Positions 12,901-27,200 of a DNA stretch of 64,000 nucleotides are shown here, piece after piece. Where the stretch lies: positions 112,078,814 to 112,142,813 of the forward strand of contig OV050030.1 of the NCBI GenBank assembly GCA_920105625.2, read 5' to 3'. The notes beneath the pieces were generated by a model, which worked only from the letters and a program-made list of their open reading frames with translations, had not been told where the DNA came from and did no database searches. The stretch comes from Clusia tigrina (Eukaryota > Arthropoda > Insecta > Diptera > Clusiidae). Each line of letters begins with the position of its first letter. Position 1 is the stretch's first letter. Both the position numbers and the translations under genes were made by a program.

Positions 12901-15900
12901 TAAAACAGAATGTGATATAAACATAGAATTCATCAATATGAAAAACATCTCCACAAAGATAAAATTTATTATTGCGTTATATAGAAACAATATAGCCATT
13001 GTTTAATTCGCAACCACATGTTTCTAGGTCTAGGGTATCGGAATGTCAGTCTAATCCTAGTTGAGCTCTTTACTGGTTTTTTATTTAAATTGTTTTATTT
13101 AATACAATCCAGTGATTCGAACCAAAAACTCACTTTCGTAACAATATATTACGACATTTCTCTCCTCGAAAACCCGGCCATGGTTCACATTGATATACAA
13201 ATTAAAATGTTTCGTTTCTGGATTACAATAATATAGCTACATTCCATGAAGAACATTTGTAATTATAAGGAACAGTTTTGTTTATGTTGTACCTCTTTTT
13301 CATTTTCTTTGAGTTCGGCTTCTTTCTCTTTTACTCGTTGTACAAACAAACTTCCGTCTGTAGCCTAGACCTTAAGACAGAATGTGATATAAACACAAGA
13401 ATTCATCACTATGAAAAACATCTCCACAAAGATAATATTAATTATTGCGTTATATGGAAACAATATAGCCATTGTTTAATTCGCAACCACATGTTTCTAG
13501 GTCTAGGGTATCGGAATGTCAGTATAATCCTAGTTGAGCTCTTTACTGGTTTTTTATTTAAATTGTTTTATTTAATACAATCCAGTGATTCGAACCAAAA
13601 ACTCACTTTCGTAACAATATATTACGACATTTCTCTCTTCGAAAACCCGGCCATGGTTCACATTGATATACAAATTAAAATTTTTCGTTTCTAGGTTACA
13701 ATAATATAGCTACATTCCATGAAGAACATTTGTAATTATAAGGAACAGTTTTGTTTATGTTGTACCTCTTTTTCATTTTCTTTGAGTTCGGCTTCTTTCT
13801 CTTTTACTCGTTGTACAAACAAACGTCCGTCTGTAGCCTAGACCTTAAAACAGAATGTGATATAAACATAGAATTCATCAATATGAAAAACATCTCCACA
13901 AAGATAAAATTTATTATTGCGTTATATAGAAACAATATAGCCATCGTTTAATTCGCAACCACATGTTTCTAGGTCTAGGGTATCGGAATGTCAGTCTAAT
14001 CCTAGTTGAGCTCTTTACTGGTTTTTTTTTTTAATTGTTTTATTTAATACAATCCAGTGATTCGAACCAAAAACTCACTTTCGTAACAATATATTACGAC
14101 ATTTCTCTCCTTGAAAAACCGGAAATGGTTCACATTGATATAAATATTAAAATTTTTCGTTTCTAGGTTACAATAATATAGCTACATTCCATGAAGAACA
14201 TTTGTAATTATAAGGAACAGTTTTGTTTATGTTGTACCTCTTTTTCATTATCTTTGAGTTCGGCTTCTTTCTCTTTTACTCGTTGTACAAACAAACGTCC
14301 GTCTGTAGCCTAGACCTTAAAACAGAATGTGATATAAACATAGAATTCATCAATATGAAAAACATCTCCACAAAGATACAATTTATTATTGCGTTATATA
14401 GAAACAATATAGCCATTGTTTAATTCGCAACCACATGTTTCTAGGTCTAGGGTATCGGAATGTCAGTCTAATCCTAGTTGAGCTCTTTACTGGTTTTTTT
14501 TAAAATTGTTTTATTTAATACAATCCAGTGATTCGAACCAAAAACTCACTTTCGTAACAATATATTACGACATTTCTCTCCTCGAAAACCCGGCCATGGT
14601 TCACACTGATATACAAATTAAAATGTTTCGTTTCTGGGTTACAATAATATAGCTACATTCCATGAAGAACATTTGTAATTATAAGGAACAGTTTTGTTTA
14701 TGTTGTACCTCTTTTTCATTTTCTTTGAGTTCGGCTTCTTTCTCTTTTACTCGTTGTACAAACAAACTTCCGTCTGTAGCCTAGACCTTAAGACAGAATG
14801 TGATATAAACATAAGAATTCATCAATATGAAAAACATCTCAACAAAGATAATATTAATTATTGCGTTATATGGAAACAATATAGCCATTGTTTAATTCGC
14901 AACCACATGTTTCTAGGTCTAGGGTATCGGAATGTCAGTCTAATCCTAGTTGAGCTCTTTACTGGTTTTTTATTTAAATTGTTTTATTTAATACAATTCA
15001 GTGATTCGAACCAAAAACTCACTTTCGTAACAATATATTACGACATTTCTCTCCTTGAAAAACCGGCCATGGTTCACATTGATATAAATATTAAAATTTT
15101 TCGTTTCTAGGTTACAATAATATAGCTACATTCCATGAAGAACATTTGTAATTATAAGGAACAGTTTTGTTTATGTTGTACCTCTTTTTCATTTTCTTTG
15201 AGTTCGGCTTCTTTCTCTTTTACTCGTTGTACAAACAAACGTCCGTCTGTAGCCTAGACCTTAAAACAGAATGTGATATAAACATAGAATTCATCAATAT
15301 GAAAAACATCTCCACAAAGATAAAATTTATTATTGCGTTATATAGAAACAATATAGCCATTGTTTAATTCGCAACCACATGTTTCTAGGTCTAGGGTATC
15401 GGAATGTCAGTCTAATCCTAGTTGAGCTCTTTACTGGTTTTTTTTTTTAATTGTTTTATTTAATACAATCCAGTGATTCGAACCAAAAACTCACTTTCGT
15501 AACAATATATTACGACATTTCTCTCCTCGAAAACCCGGCCATGGTTCACATTGATATACAAATTAAAATGTTTCGTTTCTGGGTTACAATAATATAGCTA
15601 AATTCCATGAAGAACATTTGTAATTATAAGGAACAGTTTTGCTTATGTTGTACCTCTTTTTCATTTTCTTTGAGTTCGGCTTCTTTCTCTTTTACTCGTT
15701 GTACAAACAAACGTCCGTCTGTAGCCTAGACCTTAAGACAGAATGTGATATAAACATAAGAATTCATCAATATGAAAAACATCTCAACAAAGATAATATT
15801 TATTATTGCGTTATATGGAAACAATATAGCCATTGTTTAATTCGCAACCACATGTTTCTAGGTCTAGGGTACCGGAATGTCAGTCTAATCCTAGTTGAGC

Positions 15901-18900
15901 TCTTTACTGGTTTTTACTTAAATTGTTTTATTTAATACAATCTAGTGATTCGAACCAAAAACTCACTTTCGTAACAATATATTACGACATTTCAATCCTC
16001 GAAAACCAGCCATGGTTCACATTGATATACAAATTAAAATGTTTCGTTTCTGGGTTACAATAATATAGCTACATTCCATGAAGAACATTTGTAATTATAA
16101 GGAACAGTTTTGTTTATGTTGTACCTCTTTTTCATTTTCTTTGAGTTCGGCTTCTTTCTCTTTTACTCGTTGTACAAACAAACGTCCGTCTGTAGCCTAG
16201 ACCTTAAGACAGAATGTGATATAAACATAAGAATTCATCAATATGAAAAACATCTCCACAAAGATAAAATTTATTATTGCGTTATATAGAAACAATATAG
16301 CCATTGTTTAATTCGCAACCACATGTTTCTAGGTCTAGGGTATCGGAATGTCAGTCTAATCCTAGTTGAACTCTTTACTGGTTTTTTACTTACATTGTTT
16401 TATTTAATACAATCTAGTGATTCGAACCAAAAACTCACTTTCGTAACAATATATTACGACATTTCAATCCTCGAAAACCGGCCATGGTTCACATTGATAT
16501 ACAAATTAAAATGTTTCGTTTCTGGGTTACAATAATATAGCTACATTCCATGAAGAACATTTGTAATTATAAGGAACAGTTTTGTTTATGTTGTACCTCT
16601 TTTTCATTTTCTTTGAGTTCGGCTTCTTTCTCTTTTACTCGTTGTACAAACAAACGTCCGTCTGTAGCCTAGACCTTAAGACAGAATGTGATATAAACAT
16701 AAGAATTCATCAATATGAAAAACATCCCCACAAAGATAATATTAATTATTGCGTTATATGGAAACAATATAGCCATTGTTTAATTCGCAACCACATGTTT
16801 CTAGGTCTAGGGTATCGGAATGTCAGTCTAATCCTAGTTGAGCTCTTTACTGGTTTTTTATTTAAATTGTTTTATTTAATACAATTCAGTGATTCGAACC
16901 AAAAACTGACTTTCGTAACAATATATTACGACATTTCTCTCCTTGAAAAACCGGCCATGGTTCACATTGATATAAATATTAAAATTTTTCGTTTCTAGGT
17001 TACAATAATATACCTACATTCCATGAAGAACATTTGTAATTATAAGGAACAGTTTTGTTTATGTTGTACCTCTTTTTCATTTTCTTTGAGTTCGGCTTCT
17101 TTCTCTTTTACTCGTTGTACAAACAAACGTCCGTCTGTAGCCTAGACCTTAAAACAGAATGTGATATAAACATAGAATTCATCAATATGAAAAACATCTC
17201 CACAAAGATAAAATTTATTATTGCGTTATATAGAAACAATATAGCCATTGTTTAATTCGCAACCACATGTTTCTAGGTCTAGGGTATCGGAATGTCAGTC
17301 TAATCCTAGTTGAGCTCTTTACTGGTTTTTTTTTTAAATTGTTTTATTTAATACAATCCAGTGATTCGAACCAAAAACTCACTTTCGTAACAATATATTA
17401 CGAAATTTCTCTCCTCGAAAACCCGGCCATGGTTCACACTGATATACAAATTAAAATGTTTCGTTTCTGGGTTACAATAATATAGCTACATTCCATGAAG
17501 AACATTTGTAATTATAAGGAACAGTTTTGTTTATGTTGTACCTCTTTTTCATTTTCTTTGAGTTCGGCTTCTTTCTCTTTTACTCGTTGTACAAACAAAC
17601 TTCCGTCTGTAGCCTAGACCTTAAGACAGAACGTGATATAAACATAAGAATTCATCAATATGAAAAACATCTCAACAAAGATAATATTAATTATTGCGTT
17701 ATATGGAAACAATATAGCCATTGTTTAATTCGCAACCACATGTTTCTAGGTCTAGGGTATCGGAATGTCAGTCTAATCCTAGTTGAGCTCTTTACTGGTT
17801 TTTTATTTAAATTGTTTTATTTAATACAATTCAGTGATTCGAACCAAAAACTGACTTTCGTAACAATATATTACGACATTTCTCTCCTTGAAAAACCGGC
17901 CATGGTTCACATTGATATAAATATTAAAATTTTTCGTTTCTAGGTTACAATAATATACCTACATTCCATGAAGAACATTTGTAATTATAAGGAACAGTTT
18001 TGTTTATGTTGTACCTCTTTTTCATTTTCTTTGAGTTCGGCTTCTTTCTCTTTTACTCGTTGTACAAACAAACGTCCGTCTGTAGCCTAGACCTTAAAAC
18101 AGAATGTGATATAAACATAGAATTCATCAATATGAAAAACATCTCCACAAAGATAAAATTTATTATTGCGTTATATAGAAACAATATAGCCATTGTTTAA
18201 TTCGCAACCACATGTTTCTAGGTCTAGGGTATCGGAATGTCAGTCTAATCCTAGTTGAGCTCTTTACTGGTTTTTTTTTAAAATTGTTTTATTTAATACA
18301 ATCCAGTGATTCGAACCAAAAACTCACTTTCGTAACAATATATTACGACATTTCTCTCCTCGAAAACCCGGCCATGGTTCACACTGATATACAAATTAAA
18401 ATGTTTCGTTTCTGGGTTACAATAATATAGCTACATTCCATGAAGAACATTTGTAATTATAAGGAACAGTTTTGTTTATGTTGTACCTCTTTTTCATTTT
18501 CTTTGAGTTCGGCTTCTTTCTCTTTTACTCGTTGTACAAACAAACTTCCGTCTGTAGCCTAGACCTTAAGACAGAACGTGATATAAACATAAGAATTCAT
18601 CAATATGAAAAACATCTCAACAAAGATAATATTAATTATTGCGTTATATGGAAACAATATAGCCATTGTTTAATTCGCAACCACATGTTTCTAGGTCTAG
18701 GGTATCGGAATGTCAGTCTAATCCTAGTTGAGCTCTTTACTGGTTTTTTATTTAAATTGTTTTATTTAATACAATTCAGTGATTCGAACCAAAAACTCAC
18801 TTTCGTAACAATATATTACGACATTTCTCTCCTTGAAAAACCGGCCATGGTTCACATTGATATAAATATTAAAATTTTTCGTTTCTAGGTTACAATAATA

Positions 18901-21250
18901 TAGCTACATTCCATGAAGAACATTTGTAATTATAAGGAACAGTTTTGTTTATGTTGTACCTCTTTTTCATTTTCTTTGAGTTCGGCTTCTTTCTCTTTTA
19001 CTCGTTGTACAAACAAACGTCCGTCTGTAGCCTAGACCTTAAAACAGAATGTGATATAAACATAGAATTCATCAATATGAAAAACATCTCCACAAAGATA
19101 AAATTTATTATTGCGTTATATAGAAACAATATAGCCATTGTTTAATTCGCAACCACATGTTTCTAGGTCTAGGGTATCGGAATGTCAGTCTAATCCTAGT
19201 TGAGCTCTTTACTGGTTTTTTATTTAAATTGTTTTATTTAATACAATCCAGTGATTCGAACCAAAAACTCACTTTCGTAACAATATATTACGACATTTCT
19301 CTCCTCGAAAACCCGGCCATGGTTCACATTGATATACAAATAAAAAATTTTTCGTTTCTAGGTTACAATAATATAGCTACATTCCATGAAGAATATTTGT
19401 AATTATAAGGAACAGTTTTGTTTATGTTGTACCTCTTTTTCATTTTCTTTGAGTTCGGCTTCTTTCTCTTTTACTCGTTGTACAAACAAACGTCCGTCTG
19501 TAGCCTAGACCTTAAGACAGAATGTGATATAAACACAAGAATTCATCAATATGAAAAACATCTCCACAAAGATAATATTAATTATTGCGTTATATGGAAA
19601 CAATATAGCCATTGTTTAATTCGCAACCACATGTTTCTAGGTCTAGGGTATCGGAATGTCAGTCTAATCCTAGTTGAGCTCTTTACTGGTTTTTTATTTA
19701 AATTGTTTTATTTAATACAATCCAGTGATTCGAACCAAAAACTCACTTTCGTAACAATATATTACGACATTTCTCTCCTCGAAAACCCGGCCATGGTTCA
19801 CATTGATATACAAATTAAAATTTTTCGTTTCTAGGTTACAATAATATAGCTACATTCCATGAAGAATATTTGTAATTATAAGGAACAGTTTTGTTTATGT
19901 TGTACCTCTTTTTCATTTTCTTTGAGTTCGGCTTCTTTCTCTTTTACTCGTTGTACAAACAAACGTCCGTCTGTAGCCTAGACCTTAAAACAGAATGTGA
20001 TATAAACATAGAATTCATCAATATGAATAACATCTCCACAAAGATAAAATTTATTATTGCGTTATATAGAAACAATATAGCCATTGTTTAATTCGCAACC
20101 ACATGTTTCTAGGTCTAGGGTATCGGAATGTCAGTCTAATCCTAGTTGAGCTCTTTACTGGTTTTTTTTTTAAATTGTTTTATTTAATACAATCCAGTGA
20201 TTCGAACCAAAAACTCACTTTCGTAACAATATATTACGACATTTCTCTCCTCGAAAACCCGGCCATGGTTCACACTGATATACAAATTAAAATGTTTCGT
20301 TTCTGGGTTACAATAATATAGCTACATTCCATGAAGAACATTTGTAATTATAAGGAACAGTTTTGTTTATGTTGTACCTCTTTTTCATTTTCTTTGAGTT
20401 CGGCTTCTTTCTCTTTTACTCGTTGTACAAACAAACTTCCGTCTGTAGCCTAGACCTTAAGACAGAACGTGATATAAACATAAGAATTCATCAATATGAA
20501 AAACATCTCAACAAAGATAATATTAATTATTGCGTTATATGGAAACAATATAGCCATTGTTTAATTCGCAACCACATGTTTCTAGGTCTAGGGTATCGGA
20601 ATGTCAGTCTAATCCTAGTTGAGCTCTTTACTGGTTTTTTATTTAAATTGTTTTATTTAATACAATTCAGTGATTCGAACCAAAAACTCACTTTCGTAAC
20701 AATATATTACGACATTTCTCTCCTTGAAAAACCGGCCATGGTTCACATTGATATAAATATTAAAATTTTTCGTTTCTAGGTTACAATAATATAGCTACAT
20801 TCCATGAAGAACATTTGTAATTATAAGGAACAGTTTTGTTTATGTTGTACCTCTTTTTCATTTTCTTTGAGTTCGGCTTCTTTCTCTTTTACTCGTTGTA
20901 CAAACAAACGTCCGTCTGTAGCCTAGACCTTAAAACAGAATGTGATATAAACATAGAATTCATCAATATGAAAAACATCTCCACAAAGATAAAATTTATT
21001 ATTGCGTTATATAGAAACAATATAGCCATTGTTTAATTCGCAACCACATGTTTCTAGGTCTAGGGTATCGGAATGTCAGTCTAATCCTAGTTGAGCTCTT
21101 TACTGGTTTTTTATTTAAATTGTTTTATTTAATACAATCCAGTGATTCGAACCAAAAACTCACTTTCGTAACAATATATTACGACATTTCTCTCCTCGAA
21201 AACCCGGCCATGGTTCACATTGATATACAAATTAAAATGTTTCGTTTCTA
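9920..21250 (+). repeat. First copy of an ~11.3-kb tandem segmental duplication (24 monomers)
   Basis: Rare variants in this stretch reappear in the same order in 21250-30480. Examples are TTTCACTCATTG (10975 and 22305), AAACATCCGTCTG (11463 and 22793), CATCACTATG with CAGTATAATCC (about 13405-13530 and 23793-23920), GGGTACCGG (about 15868 and 26256) and CATCCCCAC (about 16724 and 27112). Another is ATGAATAACATC (about 20023 and 29465). The offset is ~11,330 bp at the left, 10,388 bp in the middle and 9,442 bp at the right. One colinear duplication followed by two losses or gains of about two monomers (~944 bp) explains this. Edges are approximate. Confidence 0.8.
14638..15582 (+). repeat. 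Example of the 945-bp A-B dimeric higher-order unit
   Basis: This dimer is a 473-bp type A monomer (14638-15110) followed by a 472-bp type B monomer (15111-15582). Type A has CTTAAGACAGAATG and AACATAAGAATTC and reads GATAATATTAATTATTGCG and ATATGGAAACAAT. Type B has CTTAAAACAGAATG and AACATAGAATTC (one base fewer) and reads GATAAAATTTATTATTGCG and ATATAGAAACAAT. The linked differences make the types easy to tell apart. A-B alternation holds over long runs, for example 16570-21240 and 27900-30480, with occasional A-A or B-B neighbours (B-B at 13695-14637 and 24083-25025). Confidence 0.85.
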
Positions 21251-24200
21251 GGTTACAATAATATAGCTACATTCCATGAAGAACATTTGTAATTATAAGG
21301 AACAGTTTTGTTTATGTTGTACCTCTTTTTCATTTTCTTTGAGTTCGGCTTCTTTCTCTTTTACTCGTTGTACAAACAAACGTCCGTCTGTAGCCTAGAC
21401 CTTAAAACAGAATGTGATATAAACATAGAATTCATCAATATGAAAAACATCTCCACAAAGATAAAATTTATTATTGCATTATATAGAAACAATATAGCCA
21501 TTGTTTAATTCGCAACCACATGTTTCTAGGTCTAGGGTATCGGAATGTCAGTCTAATCCTAGTTGAGCTCTTTACTGGTTTTTTTTTTAAATTGTTTTAT
21601 TTAATACAATCCAGTGATTCGAACCAAAAACTCACTTTCGTAACAATATATTACGACATTTCTCTCCTCGAAAACCCGGGCATGGTTCACATTGATATAC
21701 AATTAAAATGTTTCGTTTCTGCGTTACAATAATATAGCTACATTCCATGAAGAACATTTGTAATTATAAGGAACAGTTTTGTTTATGTTGTACCTCTTTT
21801 TCATTTTCTTTGAGTTCGGCTTCTTTCTCTTTTACTCGTTGTACAAACAAACTTCCGTCTGTAGCCTAGACCTTAAGACAGAATGTGATATAAACATAAG
21901 AATTCATCAATATGAAAAACATCTCAACAAAGATAATATTAATTATTGCGTTATATGGAAACAATATAGCCATTGTTTAATTCGCAACCACATGTTTCTA
22001 GGTCTAGGGTATCGGAATGTCAGTCTAATCCTAGTTGAGCTCTTTACTGGTTTTTTATTTAAATTGTTTTATTTAATACAATTCAGTGATTCGAACCAAA
22101 AACTCACTTTCGTAACAATATATTACGACATATCTCTCCTTGAAAAACCGGCCATGGTTCACATTGATATAAATATTAAAATTTTTCGTTTCTAGGTTAC
22201 AATAATATAGCTACATTCCATGAAGAACATTTGTAATTATAAGGAACAGTTTTGTTTATGTTGTACCTCTTTTTCATTTTCTTTGAGTTCGGCTTCTTTC
22301 TCTTTCACTCATTGTACAAACAAACGTCCGTCTGTAGCCTAGACCTTAAAACAGAATGTGATATAAACATAGAATTCATCAATATGAAAAACATCTCCAC
22401 AAAGATAAAATTTATTATTGCGTTATATAGAAACAATATAGCCATTGTTTAATTCGCAACCACATGTTTCTAGGTCTAGGGTATCGGAATGTCAGTCTAA
22501 TCCTAGTTGAGCTCTTTACTGGTTTTTTATTTAAATTGTTTTATTTAATACAATCTAGTGATTCGAACCAAAAACTCACTTTCGTAACAATATATTACGA
22601 CATTTCAATCCTCGAAAACCAGCCATGGTTCACATTGATATACAAATGAAAATGTTTCGTTTCTGGGTTACAATAATATAGCTACATTCCATGAAGAACA
22701 TTTGTAATTATAAGGAACAGTTTTGTTTATGTTGTACCTCTTTTTCATTTTCTTTGAGTTCGGCTTCTTTCTCTTTTACTCGTTGTACAAACAAACATCC
22801 GTCTGTAGCCTAGACCTTAAGACAGAATGTGATATAAACATAAGAATTCATCAATATGAAAAACATCTCCACAAAGATAAAATTTATTATTGCGTTATAT
22901 GGAAACAATATAGCCATTGTTTAATTCGCAACCACATGTTTCTAGGTCTAGGGTATCGGAATGTCAGTCTAATCCTAGTTGAGCTCTTTACTGGTTTTTT
23001 ACTTAAATTGTTTTATTTAATACAATCTAGTGATTCGAACCAAAAACTCACTTTCGTAACAATATATTACGACATTTCAATCCTCGAAAACCGGCCATGG
23101 TTCACATTGATATAAATATTAAAATTTTTCGTTTCTAGGTTACAATAATATAGCTACATTCCATGAAGAACATTTGTAATTATAAGGAACAGTTTTGTTT
23201 ATGTTGTACCTCTTTTTCATTTTCTTTGAGTTCGGCTTCTTTCTCTTTTACTCGTTGTACAAACAAACGTCCGTCTATAGCCTAGACCTTAAAACAGAAT
23301 GTGATATAAACATAGAATTCATCAATATGAAAAACATCTCCACAAAGATAAAATTTATTATTGCGTTATATAGAAACAATATAGCCATTGTTTAATTCGC
23401 AACCACATGTTTCTAGGTCTAGGGTATCGGAATGTCAGTCTAATCCTAGTTGAGCTCTTTACTGGTTTTTTTTTTAAATTGTTTTATTTAATACAATCCA
23501 GTGATTCGAACCAAAAACTCACTTTCGTAACAATATATTACGACATTTCTCTTCTCGAAAACCCGGGCATGGTTCACATTGATATACAATTAAAATGTTT
23601 CGTTTCTGGGTTACAACAATATAGCTACATTCCATGAAGAACATTTGTAATTATAAGGAACAGTTTTGTTTATGTTGTACCTCTTTTTCATTTTCTTTGA
23701 GTTCGGCTTCTTTCTCTTTTACTCGTTGTACAAACAAACTTCCGTCTGTAGCCTAGACCTTAAGACAGAATGTGATATAAACACAAGAATTCATCACTAT
23801 GAAAAACATCTCCACAAAGATAATATTAATTATTGCGTTATATGGAAACAATATAGCCATTGTTTAATTCGCAACCACATGTTTCTAGGTCTAGGGTATC
23901 GGAATGTCAGTATAATCCTAGTTGAGCTCTTTACTGGTTTTTTATTTAAATTGTTTTATTTAATACAATCCAGTGATTCGTACCAAAAACTCACTTTCGT
24001 AACAATATATTACGACATTTCTCTCTTCGAAAACCCGGCCATGGTTCACATTGATATACAAATTAAAATTTTTCGTTTCTAGGTTACAATAATATAGCTA
24101 CATTCCATGAAGAACATTTGTAATTATAAGGAACAGTTTTGTTTATGTTGTACCTCTTTTTCATTATCTTTGAGTTCGGCTTCTTTCTCTTTTACTCGTT

Positions 24201-27200
24201 GTACAAACAAACGTCCGTCTATAGCCTAGACCTTAAAACAGAATGTGATATAAACATAGAATTCATCAATATGAAAAACATCTCCACAAAGATAAAATTT
24301 ATTATTGCGTTATATAGAAACAATATAGCCATCGTTTAATTCGCAACCACATGTTTCTAGGTCTAGGGTATCGGAATGTCAGTCTAATCCTAGTTGAGCT
24401 CTTTACTGGTTTTTTTTTTAAATTGTTTTATTTAATACAATCCAGTGATTCGAACCAAAAACTCACTTTCGTAACAATATATTACGACATTTCTCTCCTT
24501 GAAAAACCGGAAATGGTTCACATTGATATAAATATTAAAATTTTTCGTTTCTAGGTTACAATAATATAGCTACATTCCATGAAGAACATTTGTAATTATA
24601 AGGAACAGTTTTGTTTATGTTGTACCTCTTTTTCATTATCTTTGAGTTCGGCTTCTTTCTCTTTTACTCGTTGTACAAACAAACGTCCGTCTGTAGCCTA
24701 GACCTTAAAACAGAATGTGATATAAACATAGAATTCATCAATATGAAAAACATCTCCACAAAGATAAAATTTATTATTGCGTTATATAGAAACAATATAG
24801 CCATTGTTTAATTCGCAACCACATGTTTCTAGGTCTAGGGTATCGGAATGTCAGTCTAATCCTAGTTGAGCTCTTTACTGGTTTTTTTTAAAATTGTTTT
24901 ATTTAATACAATCCAGTGATTCGAACCAAAAACTCACTTTCGTAACAATATATTACGACATTTCTCTCCTCGAAAACCCGGCCATGGTTCACACTGATAT
25001 ACAAATTAAAATGTTTCGTTTCTGGGTTACAATAATATAGCTACATTCCATGAAGAACATTTGTAATTATAAGGAACAGTTTTGTTTATGTTGTACCTCT
25101 TTTTCATTTTCTTTGAGTTCGGCTTCTTTCTCTTTTACTCGTTGTACAAACAAACTTCCGTCTGTAGCCTAGACCTTAAGACAGAATGTGATATAAACAT
25201 AAGAATTCATCAATATGAAAAACATCTCAACAAAGATAATATTAATTATTGCGTTATATGGAAACAATATAGCCATTGTTTAATTCGCAACCATATGTTT
25301 CTAGGTCTAGGGTATCGGAATGTCAGTCTAATCCTAGTTGAGCTCTTTACTGGTTTTTTATTTAAATTGTTTTATTTAATACAATTCAGTGATTCGAACC
25401 AAAAACTCACTTTCGTAACAATATATTACGACATTTCTCTCCTTGAAAAACCGGCCATGGTTCACATTGATATAAATATTAAAATTTTTCGTTTCTAGGT
25501 TACAATAATATAGCTACATTCCATGAAGAACATTTGTAATTATAAGGAACAGTTTTGTTTATGTTGTACCTCTTTTTCATTTTCTTTGAGTTCGGCTTCT
25601 TTCTCTTTTACTCGTTGTACAAACAAACGTCCGTCTGTAGCCTAGACCTTAAAACAGAATGTGATATAAACATAGAATTCATCAATATGAAAAACATCTC
25701 CACAAAGATAAAATTTATTATTGCGTTATATAGAAACAATATAGCCATTGTTTAATTCGCAACCACATGTTTCTAGGTCTAGGGTATCGGAATGTCAGTC
25801 TAATCCTAGTTGAGCTCTTTACTGGTTTTTTTTTTTAATTGTTTTATTTAATACAATCCAGTGATTCGAACCAAAAACTCACTTTCGTAACAATATATTA
25901 CGACATTTCTCTCCTCGAAAACCCGGCCATGGTTCACATTGATATATAAATTAAAATGTTTCGTTTCTGGGTTACAATAATATAGCTACATTCCATGAAG
26001 AACATTTGTAATTATAAGGAACAGTTTTGCTTATGTTGTACCTCTTTTTCATTTTCTTTGAGTTCGGCTTCTTTCTCTTTTACTCGTTGTACAAACAAAC
26101 GTCCGTCTGTAGCCTAGACCTTAAGACAGAATGTGATATAAACATAAGAATTCATCAATATGAAAAACATCTCCACAAAGATAATATTTATTATTGCGTT
26201 ATATGGAAACAATATAGCCATTGTTTAATTCGCAACCACATGTTTCTAGGTCTAGGGTACCGGAATGTCAGTCTAATCCTAGTTGAGCTCTTTACTGGTT
26301 TTTACTTAAATTGTTTTATTTAATACAATCTAGTGATTCGAACCAAAAACTCACTTTCGTAACAATATATTACGACATTTCAATCCTCGAAAACCAGCCA
26401 TGGTTCACATTGATATACAAATTAAAATGTTTCGTTTCTGGGTTACAATAATATAGCTACATTCCATGAAGAACATTTGTAATTATAAGGAACAGTTTTG
26501 TTTATGTTGTACCTCTTTTTCATTTTCTTTGAGTTCGGCTTCTTTCTCTTTTACTCGTTGTACAAACAAACGTCCGTCTGTAGCCTAGACCTTAAGACAG
26601 AATGTGATATAAACATAAGAATTCATCAATATGAAAAACATCTCCACAAAGATAAAATTTATTATTGCGTTATATAGAAACAATATAGCCATTGTTTAAT
26701 TCGCAACCACATGTTTCTAGGTCTAGGGTATCGGAATGTCAGTCTAATCCTAGTTGAACTCTTTACTGGTTTTTTACTTACATTGTTTTATTTAATACAA
26801 TCTAGTGATTCGAACCAAAAACTCACTTTCGTAACAATATATTACGACATTTCAATCCTCGAAAACCGGCCATGGTTCACATTGATATACAAATTAAAAT
26901 GTTTCGTTTCTGGGTTACAATAATATAGCTACATTCCATGAAGAACATTTGTAATTATAAGGAACAGTTTTGTTTATGTTGTACCTCTTTTTCATTTTCT
27001 TTGAGTTCGGCTTCTTTCTCTTTTACTCGTTGTACAAACAAACGTCCGTCTGTAGCCTAGACCTTAAGACAGAATGTGATATAAACATAAGAATTCATCA
27101 ATATGAAAAACATCCCCACAAAGATAATATTAATTATTGCGTTATATGGAAACAATATAGCCATTGTTTAATTCGCAACCACATGTTTCTAGGTCTAGGG